Shown here: in pieces, positions 34,122-43,144 of the stretch
Layout of the letters: every line of letters begins with the position of its first letter
Numbering within the stretch: the stretch's first letter is position 1
Assembly (NCBI GenBank): GCA_041156125.1
Contig: JBEVTI010000019.1
Span: 1 to 64,000, forward strand
Source of the DNA: Paraktedonobacter carboxidivorans
GTDB taxonomy: Bacteria > Chloroflexota > Ktedonobacteria > Ktedonobacterales > Ktedonobacteraceae
Direction: 5' to 3'
DNA: 64,000 nt
Translations under genes and position numbers: made by a program
Notes under the pieces: generated by a model
What the model was told of the DNA's origin: nothing
Databases searched by the model: none
Seen by the model: the letters and a program-made list of their open reading frames with translations, nothing else

Positions 34122-37100
34122 ATGAACGTTGAACAAGGGATTGTCACGCTTTTTTATTGTTACGCCCACGAGGATAGCGCCTTATATAGCGCGTTAGAGA
34201 CGCATCTGGCTTATTTCAAACGCCAGGGCCAGATTGCCAATTGGTCTGAGCGCCAGATCAGGGCAGGCCGGAAATGGAAACAAGAGGTTGAAACGCACCT
34301 CACATCGGCGAATATCATTCTTCTCTTAATCAGCCCCGATTTTATTCAATCTGACACCTGCGCGGCACGTATGGAACAGGCGCTTGAACTGGCCAGCGCC
34401 GGTCGGGTGCGTGTCTTATTTGTCATCTTACGTCCGACCGTCTGGGAGACGATAGCTCATCCACAGGTCATGTATTTACCAGAGAACAGGCAGCCGATCA
34501 CTACATGGAAAGATCGAGATGAAGTATTTACGCAGATTGCGCAGAGCATCGGTAATATAGTGCGCGAGATGCTCAATCTTCCTCCGCTTCCTGCATTGAA
34601 CATGTTAGATGGAAACATGATGGGACCGTTTCAGCCGTTGGTGATTACGCCCAGGCTTCTGGGACCGGATTTTGTCCCGCGCAATCCCTATAAAGGTTTA
34701 TTGCCCTTTACCAGGAAAGATATTAGCTCTTTCTTTGGGCGCGAGGACTTGATTACTAAGATTATAGAAGATCTGCAAAAAATGTTGCTGACGCGCGAGG
34801 AGAGTGAAGAGGCCTGTCTTTTGAGCGTCTTTGGACCAAGCGGCTCTGGTAAATCAAGCATGGTGATGGCCGGCTTGCTTCCAGCCCTGCAAAATGGCGC
34901 GCTACCTGGCAGCGAGCGCTGGCTCTACCTGGAGCCAATGACGCCAGGCGTGCATCCTCTGGAGAGCCTTGTACGTTTGCTCGCGCCCCAATTTCCCCAG
35001 CGAAGCCTGGTCTCGTTGCTGGAAGACCTGCGCGATCCCGCGGGGCGTGGACTCTCTCTGCTGGCTCAGGTAGTAGCTGGCGCTGATACGCCGCTGATCG
35101 TGCTCTATATCGATCAGTTTGAAGAGTTATTCAGCCAGACATTAGAAGAAACAGAGCGCGACCACTTTATTCGTTTACTCAGCACGGCAATCACAGAGGC
35201 GCGTGGCAAATTGCTGGTCGTGCTCTCAATGCGCGCGGACTTTTTTGATCGTCTGATGAACCATGCTCCTACGCTGTTTCGTTTAATGCAAACTATGCAG
35301 GTACCAGTACTGCCGCTTGATTATCGTGCCTTGCGCGATGTGATTAAAAAGCCAGCATCCTTGCCCGATGTCCTGTTACAGTTTGAGGACGACCTGGTTG
35401 GTGAATTGCTGCTGGAAATGCATAGACAGAGCGGGGCGCTGCCGCTTTTGCAGTTTACGCTGGATCGCCTTTTCCAGATGCGCCAGGGGCAGATGCTGAC
35501 CTTATCCGCTTATCACGAGATAGGGGGAGTAGAGGGAGCGCTGATTCAGCACGCGGAGGCTACGTATGCCGCGTTACCTACAGATGAACATCGTGCCCTG
35601 ACCAAAGTGCTGTTCTTGAGCTTGATAGAGCCTGGTGAGCTTGATCAGGATTTTGCGCGCCGCCGCTCTATTCTTGGTGAACTCAGACTGGCCGATGCCG
35701 AGCAAACGGTTTTACTGGAGAGAGTCGCCCAGGCCTTTACCACTGCGCGCTTACTGACAATAATGGTCTACGAGGATCAGGTGATTATCGAGGTCAGCCA
35801 CGAGGCGGTCTTGCATGGCTGGCCACGTTTGACCGGGTGGTTGCGCGAAGCATATGAGGATCTCTATCTGCGCAAACGTATTCGCGAAGATAGCGCGGCC
35901 TGGTCAAAGCAAGGCCGTCCACACATCAGGTTATATCATGATGCGCAACTGGAGGAGGCCCTGACCTGGCAGAAGCACGCGCTACTTAATCGCGAGGAGG
36001 AGGAGTTTCTGCGCGCCAGCCAGCAGGAGGAGAGGTATAATAAGCAGATCAGTTTGCGCCAGCAGAAGCGTTATACCAGGAGGACCGTGATCGTCGGCAT
36101 GACAGGACTGGGCCTGACAGCCGCCGCGCTTACCACGGGCATCATCCTCCGTCCCTCGCCAGTGGTTCAATCTTCCTCGTCAGCCGCGCCGTATATTTAT
36201 ACGGAAAATAAGGACGCAGTTTACAGTGTCGCGTGGTCGCCGGATGGCAAGCACCTGGCCTCCGCGAGCGGCGACCATAGCGTGCGCGTCTGGGATGTCG
36301 CCACCGGGCGTTCGCTCTTTGTATGCATAGGTCACACGGATACCGTCTATAGCGTAGCCTGGTCGCTTGACGGCCAGCGTCTGGCCTCAGCCAGCGCGGA
36401 TCGAAGCGTGCGCATCTGGGATGGAAGCAACGGGCGCGCGCTTTTGCTATGCATAGGCCACACAGCTGAGGCGCGCTGCGTAGCATGGTCGCCTGACAGC
36501 CAGCGCCTGGTCTCGGCGAGCAGCGACCGTAGTATCCGCATGTGGGATGCCAGTAATGGAAGCCAGTTTTTTTATGCAGTCGGCCACACAGACGCGGTCT
36601 ACAGCGTCGTGTGGTCGCCAGATGGCAAGCGCGTGGCCTCGGCGAGTGGAGATCAGACAATACGCGTGTGGAACGCGAACAGTGGTCGTACGCTTTTTCT
36701 ATGCAAAGGCCACACAGACGCGGTCTATGGCATAGGATGGTCGCCAGATGGCAAGCGGCTGGCATCGGCGAGTGGGGATCAGAGTGTGCGGGTGTGGAAC
36801 GCGAACAACGGGCAGGGGCTTTTTGTGTGCGCGGGCCACACAGACGCGGTCTATGGCATCGCGTGGTCCCCCCACGGCAAGCGTCTAGCATCCTCCAGCG
36901 ACGACCGTAGTCTGCGTGTGTGGGACTCCGCGGGTGGCACGCCCATGGCCCATTACAGAGGCCATACAGCGACAGTCGAATACGTCGTCTGGTCCCCCGA
37001 TGGGAATCACCTGGCCTCGGCCAGCGATGACAAGACAGTGCGTGTCTGGAATGCGGCATCCAGGCCGGGCAATGATCTGCTGACCTATACCGGCCATAAA

Positions 37101-37955
37101 GCTACCGTTGAATGTGTTGTCTGGTCCCCCAAAGGTGTCTATCTCTCATCCTCCAGCGACGACAAGATTGTACAGATCTGGAATGCCAGCGATGGCGATA
37201 CATTAATGACATACTCTGGTCATACAAATGTCGTGGAGACCGTGGGTTGGTCGCCGGAAGGCAACCGCATGGCCTCCGCCAGCCGCGAGGGAGCAATCCG
37301 CATCTGGAAGGTCAGTAGCGGACATCTTCTCTTTCGCTTTACCGGTCATGTAGGCGCGGTGCATAGCGTAGGCTGGTCTTCTGATAGAAAGCGCCTGGCC
37401 TCCGGGGGCGAGGATGGGACTGTGCGGGTGTGGGATACCCTGAAAGGACAGCCGCTGCTACGCTATACGGGCCATAAGGGTTCAGTACAAAGCGTCAGCT
37501 GGTCCCCCAATGGGCAGTACCTGGCCTCGGCTGGCGCGGATCACTCGGTTCAGGTCTGGAACGCGGCGACGGGAACTCTGCTTTTTCGCACTATTGGTCA
37601 TACCGGCATCGTCTACTGCGTGGAGTGGTCGCCGGATGGCAAACACCTGGTCTCCGCCAGCGCGGACCATAGCGTGCGTGTGTGGAATGCTGTCAATGGC
37701 GCTGATCTCCTCATGTATACGGGCCATACGGATATAGTAGAGTGCGCGGCATGGTCGCCCGATAGCCATTATCTGGCCTCAGCCAGCGATGACAAGACTG
37801 TGCATATCTGGGATGCCACGAATGGGCACCTCTCATACCTCTACACTGGCCATACGGAGGCGGTCTACAGTGTCGCGTGGTCGCCCGAGGGCCAGCGCCT
37901 GGCGTCAGGCAGCGCGGATCTGATTGTACGCGTGTGGTGCTGGCTCTCGGACTGA
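34122..37955 (+). CDS. TIR - nSTAND NTPase - 14x WD40 protein, immune-type effector
   Basis: 1277 residues; AGGAGG 5 bases before the ATG. TIR domain (about 6-145): FYCYAHEDSALYSALETHLA, WSERQIRAGRKW, LLLISPDFIQSDTC, with Glu85 near the usual NADase Glu. Then the nSTAND1 lead-in NPYKGLLPFTRKDISSFFGR (189-208), Walker A GPSGSGKS (238-245), Walker B-like LIVLYIDQFEEL (325-336), a helical arm, and one hydrophobic segment (about 653-676) that may be a membrane anchor. The last 590 residues are 14 WD40 repeats of about 42 residues, two seven-blade propellers. STAND proteins act as oligomerising sensors; TIR domains often degrade NAD+. An antiphage or stress-suicide role is a family-based inference. 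It converges on a lone TIR gene. Confidence 0.88.
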   Translation: MNVEQGIVTLFYCYAHEDSALYSALETHLAYFKRQGQIANWSERQIRAGRKWKQEVETHLTSANIILLLISPDFIQSDTCAARMEQALELASAGRVRVLFVILRPTVWETIAHPQVMYLPENRQPITTWKDRDEVFTQIAQSIGNIVREMLNLPPLPALNMLDGNMMGPFQPLVITPRLLGPDFVPRNPYKGLLPFTRKDISSFFGREDLITKIIEDLQKMLLTREESEEACLLSVFGPSGSGKSSMVMAGLLPALQNGALPGSERWLYLEPMTPGVHPLESLVRLLAPQFPQRSLVSLLEDLRDPAGRGLSLLAQVVAGADTPLIVLYIDQFEELFSQTLEETERDHFIRLLSTAITEARGKLLVVLSMRADFFDRLMNHAPTLFRLMQTMQVPVLPLDYRALRDVIKKPASLPDVLLQFEDDLVGELLLEMHRQSGALPLLQFTLDRLFQMRQGQMLTLSAYHEIGGVEGALIQHAEATYAALPTDEHRALTKVLFLSLIEPGELDQDFARRRSILGELRLADAEQTVLLERVAQAFTTARLLTIMVYEDQVIIEVSHEAVLHGWPRLTGWLREAYEDLYLRKRIREDSAAWSKQGRPHIRLYHDAQLEEALTWQKHALLNREEEEFLRASQQEERYNKQISLRQQKRYTRRTVIVGMTGLGLTAAALTTGIILRPSPVVQSSSSAAPYIYTENKDAVYSVAWSPDGKHLASASGDHSVRVWDVATGRSLFVCIGHTDTVYSVAWSLDGQRLASASADRSVRIWDGSNGRALLLCIGHTAEARCVAWSPDSQRLVSASSDRSIRMWDASNGSQFFYAVGHTDAVYSVVWSPDGKRVASASGDQTIRVWNANSGRTLFLCKGHTDAVYGIGWSPDGKRLASASGDQSVRVWNANNGQGLFVCAGHTDAVYGIAWSPHGKRLASSSDDRSLRVWDSAGGTPMAHYRGHTATVEYVVWSPDGNHLASASDDKTVRVWNAASRPGNDLLTYTGHKATVECVVWSPKGVYLSSSSDDKIVQIWNASDGDTLMTYSGHTNVVETVGWSPEGNRMASASREGAIRIWKVSSGHLLFRFTGHVGAVHSVGWSSDRKRLASGGEDGTVRVWDTLKGQPLLRYTGHKGSVQSVSWSPNGQYLASAGADHSVQVWNAATGTLLFRTIGHTGIVYCVEWSPDGKHLVSASADHSVRVWNAVNGADLLMYTGHTDIVECAAWSPDSHYLASASDDKTVHIWDATNGHLSYLYTGHTEAVYSVAWSPEGQRLASGSADLIVRVWCWLSD

Positions 37956-37973
37956 CTGCTCAGGACAGGCGCT

Positions 37974-38498
37974 TCAACTGGCAACGGGATGTGGTGTGCT
38001 GGCAAGACTGAGAGTGGAGCATGTGCGCGCCTGCTCCATTTCTACGATGATCTCTTTGAGGCCTTTCACGACATCATAGAGAGCCACATCGAGATCGGAC
38101 CATTCCACCACGGGTTTGGCATCACAGGGGAGGGCCTGGAATTCTCCTAAGACCTCCCCTTTCCAGTCGGATCTGCGCAAAATAACGGGGACGATGCAGA
38201 CATCTCCCTTCTCACTACGTTTCAGGGCGTGTCTTACCTCTACATTGTTGCAATAATCGGAGTTGAGGAAGTCGGGACTGATCAGGAAGATAATGATGTC
38301 GGCGGTATCTAAATGCTCGTTGATCTGTGCCCTCCAGGTGAGGCCAGCACGTATGTAGCGGTCATGCCAGCAGATAATTCTTTTCTTCCTTTTGAGGGCG
38401 GCAAGATGACTTTCTAGCTGTTCGCGTAGCTTTTCGTCCGCGTGCGTGTACGAAAAGAGGATCTCAATGGGTTGGTGGTCTACGGTCTCTGTCTTCAT
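37974..38498 (-). CDS. Stand-alone TIR-domain protein
   Basis: 174 residues, almost all one TIR domain: IEILFSYTHADEKLREQLES, WHDRYIRAGLTWRAQINEHL, IIFLISPDFLNSDYCNNVEV (Glu in the catalytic-type position after the Cys), VPVILRRSDW and a C-terminal helix. It shares the TIR subtype of the adjacent STAND-WD40 protein (RxxRAGxxW, LLISPDFxxSDxC). The genes converge with 18 bp between stops. It could be a second effector or a partner that joins the TIR assembly of its neighbour; this is inference. Confidence 0.85.
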   Translation of the reverse strand: MKTETVDHQPIEILFSYTHADEKLREQLESHLAALKRKKRIICWHDRYIRAGLTWRAQINEHLDTADIIIFLISPDFLNSDYCNNVEVRHALKRSEKGDVCIVPVILRRSDWKGEVLGEFQALPCDAKPVVEWSDLDVALYDVVKGLKEIIVEMEQARTCSTLSLASTPHPVAS

Positions 38499-38580
38499 AT
38501 GTTCTCCCTTCGATCTTTACTTATGATGATACTATGATGCTTAGTATATCATGTATAGCTGCATTTATCGAGACAGTAAG

Positions 38581-38604
38581 CTGGGGTCCAGCCCCAGACC
38601 CCAG
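38581..38604 (-). terminator. Stem-loop beyond the coiled-coil gene
   Basis: 8-base arms CTGGGGTC (38581-38588) and GACCCCAG (38597-38604), followed by a second weak hairpin rich in GGGCTTCGCCC (about 38610-38625). It lies 60-80 bp past the stop of the leftward coiled-coil gene and upstream of the TIR gene start, so it probably separates the two transcripts. Confidence 0.45.
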
Positions 38605-38663
38605 TCAAAAGGGCTTCGCCCTCTGTACTCCCTTTTGCTAACTGCCCGCGGTGGCAAGAAGCA

Positions 38664-40076
38664 CTAGCCGGAGTTTTCGGGAGGTAGTTCGAGTTGCGCG
38701 GTTGTTTGTGTGAGTGGTAGGAGTTGGGCGCGGAATTGTTGAAGGAGGGAGAGGTCGAGATCCCTGGTTTTTTCTGCTTGTGTAATGAGCTGCCCGCTTC
38801 TCTCGCTATCCTGGCATAGCCAGGTTAATCTGCGCAAATCCCGGCGCAAGAAAGGGATGGCCAGTGTCAAATATTCCGCAGCCTGGAGGGCTGCGCGCAC
38901 CATGGTGTGGTGTTGTAGAAAGAGGGGATGTGAGAAGCTGGCCTCCTCCAGGCGACCGATGAGCATGGCGTGCTGCATGCGTTTTTGTGCTGTATAGGTG
39001 CGTGCTTCCTGTAAATATTTTTGGGCCTGCTCAAGCAGAAGATATTTTGCCTGGGCGTCGCTATACGCTTCGTCGAGCTGACTGATGATATGCATCTTTT
39101 GCAATTGCGCCAGGGCTTTTTGCAGCTCGTCCCGCTTCTCTTTTGCCTGGGAGAGGTTCTGATGGAGCGTGTCAAGCTGGCTGGTGATGTTGAGCAGGCG
39201 GGCATGCAGTGCTGCTAGTTCGCGTTGCCTGGCGTCTGTGAGGTCAGTTGGCGGATTTTCTTGCTCTTCCTCCTGCTGTTCAGATTGCTGCTGGATCTCG
39301 GTATAGTAAACGTCCCTAATGCTGATCTCGATGAGCTGGTCTTCGATGGTTTGCTGCAGCCTGACAAGGGCGAGCGAGAAAATGTCGATCATCGCTTCCA
39401 GGGCATAGCGGGTAGGCTCTGTTGTGAGCAAACCATCTTTATCCAGCTTGCCAAAGGGCTGCGCGCGCTCCTTCTCGGCTCTGGGCGTGGTTTCTGCCTG
39501 GTTGGCGTTGCCCGTCAGGGCCAGTTCAGAAGCGGTCAGGAGTTGCGAGCTGATCAGCATCTTTTCCAGAAGCTGGTGTATGTCCTGCATTGTGTACAAG
39601 AAGTGACTTCTGGCTTTTTCAAAGGCTTCCAGCAAAGATATGACGGCTGTTTGCTTCTCGCTTTCCTGCGCCAGCGCTCCCGTAATCTCCTGCTCCACGT
39701 CGTTTTTCTGTTGATGCAGGGCATTGAGCCTTTGTAACCACGTGATATGTTCTTCTGCCTTTAGATCAAGGCGCTGGCTGATCTGCTGGATAATGTCTTG
39801 TGCTGGCGCGTCCGGGCGCGAGATGCCCTCGATCTGCTCCAGGCTGGCGTGCAATTGGAGCGTGGCGTATGGCCATTGTGCCTGCCTGGCGGCCAGGGTG
39901 GAAAGGTCAGTAAGTTGCTCTTTGATTGCGCGCAACTCCTCAGTAAAAGCCTCCAGTTGTTGCGCGTATTTTGCCTGATAGATGGCAACGATTTCCTGTA
40001 TACCAGCGATATTCTGCCGCGTAATGCGCTCTTGCAGTTCCTGAATTTGCTTCTCAGCCCTGCTCTGTCTCTTCAT
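38664..40076 (-). CDS. Long coiled-coil protein of unknown function
   Basis: 470 residues from the ATG at 40074-40076 (AAAGGG upstream). It is nearly all alpha-helical with heptad-like Leu/Ile spacing, rich in Gln, Glu, Leu and Ala, no signal peptide or membrane helix, and no family I recognise. Segments such as IQELQERITRQNIAGIQEIV and LNITSQLDTLHQNLSQAKEK are classical coiled coil; short breaks near 215-235 and 285-300 (QEEEQENPPTDLTD) divide it into three rods. It is 228 bp downstream of the kinase-WD40 gene in the same direction and could be a scaffold or substrate for it. Confidence 0.75.
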   Translation of the reverse strand: MKRQSRAEKQIQELQERITRQNIAGIQEIVAIYQAKYAQQLEAFTEELRAIKEQLTDLSTLAARQAQWPYATLQLHASLEQIEGISRPDAPAQDIIQQISQRLDLKAEEHITWLQRLNALHQQKNDVEQEITGALAQESEKQTAVISLLEAFEKARSHFLYTMQDIHQLLEKMLISSQLLTASELALTGNANQAETTPRAEKERAQPFGKLDKDGLLTTEPTRYALEAMIDIFSLALVRLQQTIEDQLIEISIRDVYYTEIQQQSEQQEEEQENPPTDLTDARQRELAALHARLLNITSQLDTLHQNLSQAKEKRDELQKALAQLQKMHIISQLDEAYSDAQAKYLLLEQAQKYLQEARTYTAQKRMQHAMLIGRLEEASFSHPLFLQHHTMVRAALQAAEYLTLAIPFLRRDLRRLTWLCQDSERSGQLITQAEKTRDLDLSLLQQFRAQLLPLTQTTAQLELPPENSG

Positions 40077-40304
40077 AGTTTCATCCCTTTGTCTGGTCCC
40101 TGTCAAGGATTTTTCCCTTCTAACTCTGATCTGAAGTCCGTTCAAGCTGGTCTTTACAAATAATATAATATGGGTTTTTATAATATAATAGCAAAAGGAG
40201 GGCAAAGAGGGGGCAAATTTGCTTTAAGTGTAAAAATGCAGCAGATTTTTGCTATCTGGAGCATGGGGAGTAGTGGAGTGTAGGGTTTGGATGGAGTGTC
40301 TTGA

Positions 40305-42011
40305 TCAGGCTAATGCAACGATATGCACAGTCTTATCCCAACTGCCGGAGACAAGATGCCAGCCATCAGGTAGCCAGCTTAGCGTGTTAACCCAGTTCTG
40401 ATGGTGTTGAAAGACCTTGTGTGGCTCTGTTTTATCCATTTCCCAGACATGGATTGTATTATCCCAACTGCCGGAGGCCAGCATGCCGCTCTTTCTGGGG
40501 GACCAGGCGACGACCGAGATGGCATCGGTGTGTTTGGCATAGGTATGCAGTTTGATGCGGGTCGCGACATCCCAGATGCAGACAGTGTTGTCGTAGCTGG
40601 CGGAGGCGAGATATTTCCCATCGGGCGACCAGGCCAGGGATGTGACCCGGCGTGAATGGCCTGCTGTGACAAGCGGGCGGGTGGTAGTTGAGCCGTTCCA
40701 GAAGTGGATCTCGCCATCCTTGCCTGCTGATGTCAGCATATCTCCTGTGGGGGACCAGGCTATGGCATAAACGCTACCTTTGTGGCGCGTATACTCAGAG
40801 ATTGCCTTGCCAGAGAGGGCTTCCCAGACGTGAACCATTTGATCGTCTCCCGCGGAAGCCAGGTACTTGCCATTGGGCGACCAGGCCACGGCGCGGAGAA
40901 TATCGCGATGCTCGCTATAAATGGGCTGGGGCGTGCCAGTGGTGGCTTCCCAGACATGCACAGTTTTATCGCTGCTCGCGGAGGCAATATAGCGGTCATC
41001 GGGCGACCAGGCGATGCTCCAGATCTCTGCAGTGTGCCTACCATAGGCGTGGACAATTGAGCCTGTTGCCGCATCCCAGACCAGCACGGTTTTCTCGATG
41101 CCCGCAGAGGCAATATAACGACCATCGTGAGAACAACTGACGCAGCGTACACTGTCTCTATGCTTGTCGAAGACCAGTGGTTTGATAGCTGAGACTCGCG
41201 TTTGCACCCGCTCCAGGGCTGCGAGAAAATCACTTATACTCACGTAGCGTTTCTGTGGCTCTTTCTCCAACATGCGCATAATCAGTTCCTCTGCCTGGGG
41301 GGGCAGCGTCTTGACTCGGTCCCTGAGCGGAGGGGGAGGATCTTTGAGATGTTTGAGCATGGTTGTCTCAGGGGAAGCGCTCACAAAGGGCGGAGCGCCT
41401 GCGAGCCACTCGTACATCACGATCCCCAGGGCATATTGATCACTTGCCCGTACAGGCTTGCCACGGTACTGTTCAGGAGCGATATAGAGCGGTGTCCCTT
41501 TAGGCTTTTGCGGAGTCAGGCTTGCATCCCAGGTATGTGAGGTGGTCGCAATGCCAAAATCAGCCAGCAGAATCTCCTCATTCTTGCCGATAAGCAGATT
41601 TTCGGGTTTGATATCGCGATGCACAATGCCTCGTTCGTGAATATATTTCAATGCCTCGCCAATTTGCCGCGCATATAGTACAACAGTTTCCCAGGGAACT
41701 TGTGTGGATTTAGGATGCCGTTGACGTAAATTGCCATTTGGGATATAATTCATCACAAGATACCCATGATTGTATGCCCTGCCAAAATCGATAATCCGAA
41801 CAATATTAGGATGTTGCAGGAGAATACTGTGTGCTTCCTCTACAAAGGCGTCGAGTTGATCCTTTTCTACCGCCCTGGAAGAAAGAACTTTTACAGCTAC
41901 ATCGAGTCCATCGTGATTTTTTGCGCGATAGACTGTCCCGTACGTGCCCTGACCGAGGCGCTGCAGAAGCAGGTAGTCACCAAATTTTTTGCCTAAAAAA
42001 TTGTCTGGCAT
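40305..42011 (-). CDS. Ser/Thr protein kinase with C-terminal seven-blade WD40 propeller
   Basis: 568 residues. Canonical kinase domain: glycine loop LGQGTYGTV (19-27), Lys41, Glu58 or Glu59, HRDIKPEN (131-138), DFG (151-153), GTPLYIAPE (172-180). All catalytic residues are present. WD40 repeats occupy about 282-568: seven copies with AWSPDG-type blade ends, one propeller. There is no membrane helix and no zinc ribbon, unlike the related protein at 5.3 kb. It is divergent from the VWA gene across a 190-bp AT-rich region containing a repeated ATACCATAT word (42062, 42077), which may be shared regulatory DNA. It could phosphorylate parts of the neighbouring VWA/PP2C system. Confidence 0.9.
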   Translation of the reverse strand: MPDNFLGKKFGDYLLLQRLGQGTYGTVYRAKNHDGLDVAVKVLSSRAVEKDQLDAFVEEAHSILLQHPNIVRIIDFGRAYNHGYLVMNYIPNGNLRQRHPKSTQVPWETVVLYARQIGEALKYIHERGIVHRDIKPENLLIGKNEEILLADFGIATTSHTWDASLTPQKPKGTPLYIAPEQYRGKPVRASDQYALGIVMYEWLAGAPPFVSASPETTMLKHLKDPPPPLRDRVKTLPPQAEELIMRMLEKEPQKRYVSISDFLAALERVQTRVSAIKPLVFDKHRDSVRCVSCSHDGRYIASAGIEKTVLVWDAATGSIVHAYGRHTAEIWSIAWSPDDRYIASASSDKTVHVWEATTGTPQPIYSEHRDILRAVAWSPNGKYLASAGDDQMVHVWEALSGKAISEYTRHKGSVYAIAWSPTGDMLTSAGKDGEIHFWNGSTTTRPLVTAGHSRRVTSLAWSPDGKYLASASYDNTVCIWDVATRIKLHTYAKHTDAISVVAWSPRKSGMLASGSWDNTIHVWEMDKTEPHKVFQHHQNWVNTLSWLPDGWHLVSGSWDKTVHIVALA

Positions 42012-42201
42012 CTTACATTTGCTCCCTTATGCATTCGCTGAAATATTTTCTATATTGACGAATACCATATATATGATACCATATGCATAGAACAAATTCT
42101 GTTTCTTACTCGTATGTATAAAGAGCGCAAGTAGAACGTAGAGCAAAGAGTGCCTGCTTCCTCTCCTTTTGTGCGACGAGAGATATATAAGCGGAGGTCT
42201 G

Positions 42202-43140
42202 ATGATAGGCAAGTCATCTCTCTATGAACCATATAGCCAGACTTTAAGTCGGCAATATCCAGGGCTTTTTGTGATTTTGCTTGACCAATCTGAATCGATG
42301 CTGCAAAAAGATCTGAGCACCGGGTTGACCAAAGCAGACACAGCCACGAGCTATGTCAACTTCATTATCGAACGCATGATTCGTATTGCTCAGTTTGAAG
42401 AACTCTCGGGCCGGCGCAAAAATTATGCCTATGTCTCTATTCTTGGCTATAACGATGCTGTCTATCCATTGCTGCGCTCTCCAGTGCCCGTGGCTTTGCC
42501 TGATCTGGATGAGAGCGCGCTGGGCCGCGCGAATCTGACGCGCCTGGTTCCCGATGGGCAAGGGCAGGCCTTTAAACGGGTGGTGGAAAAAACGCGCGTC
42601 TGGATCAGGCCACATGGTGAGGGCAAGACAGATATGACGCTCGCCTTTGAAGAGGCGGAAAGGGTTGTACGCGACTGGCTGCGTTCGCCTCGTGTCCCCT
42701 ATGAGCAGGCGCTCGATGGTCAATTCTACCTCCAGGGTCCTAGAGAGGAGAGCTTTCCTCCCATCTTGATCCATATTACCGACGCCAAAGATGGTGGCCA
42801 ACAAGATCCGCACCCGGTCAGCGAACGTATTCGCCAGATGGAAACAAAATACGGCAAAGTCTTGCTCTTTAATTGCCATTTCACGCATGAAAGAGTCGAG
42901 ACCTGTGTCTTCCCGGCGACCCTGCAAGAAGTGCGCTCACATACCATAGAAAGACAGGCTGCGTATATGTTTGATATGAGTAGTGAGATGCCTGAAATTC
43001 TACGGGAACGCGCGCGCGCATATATGCAAAGACCTATTCCGCAAGGCGCTCGTTGCTTTATATACAACGCTAACCCGGAGGTCCTGTTAAACTTCTTAAG
43101 ATGGACCACGCTGGGCACAAGCGAGATGGGGGGACGCTAA
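42202..43140 (+). CDS. von Willebrand A (VWA) domain protein, TerY-like
   Basis: 312 residues from the ATG at 42202 (GGAGGT just upstream; the spacing is short). MIDAS motif DQSES at 28-32 (FVILLDQSESM), a Thr in GKTDMTLAFEEAE, and the Asp of ILIHITDAKDGG, so metal-dependent ligand binding is likely. No membrane segment. VWA, a PP2C-like phosphatase and a kinase-like protein encoded in a row resemble the TerY-P triads described for tellurite-resistance-type and phosphorylation systems. Sequence identity to TerY cannot be judged here. It starts the rightward cluster, 4 bp before the phosphatase gene. Confidence 0.82.
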   Translation: MIGKSSLYEPYSQTLSRQYPGLFVILLDQSESMLQKDLSTGLTKADTATSYVNFIIERMIRIAQFEELSGRRKNYAYVSILGYNDAVYPLLRSPVPVALPDLDESALGRANLTRLVPDGQGQAFKRVVEKTRVWIRPHGEGKTDMTLAFEEAERVVRDWLRSPRVPYEQALDGQFYLQGPREESFPPILIHITDAKDGGQQDPHPVSERIRQMETKYGKVLLFNCHFTHERVETCVFPATLQEVRSHTIERQAAYMFDMSSEMPEILRERARAYMQRPIPQGARCFIYNANPEVLLNFLRWTTLGTSEMGGR

Positions 43141-43144
43141 GCTG

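Noticed and set aside
36190..37940. CRISPR-like periodic repeats
   Set aside because: The 126-bp period is the coding repeat of WD40 blades, with an open frame throughout.
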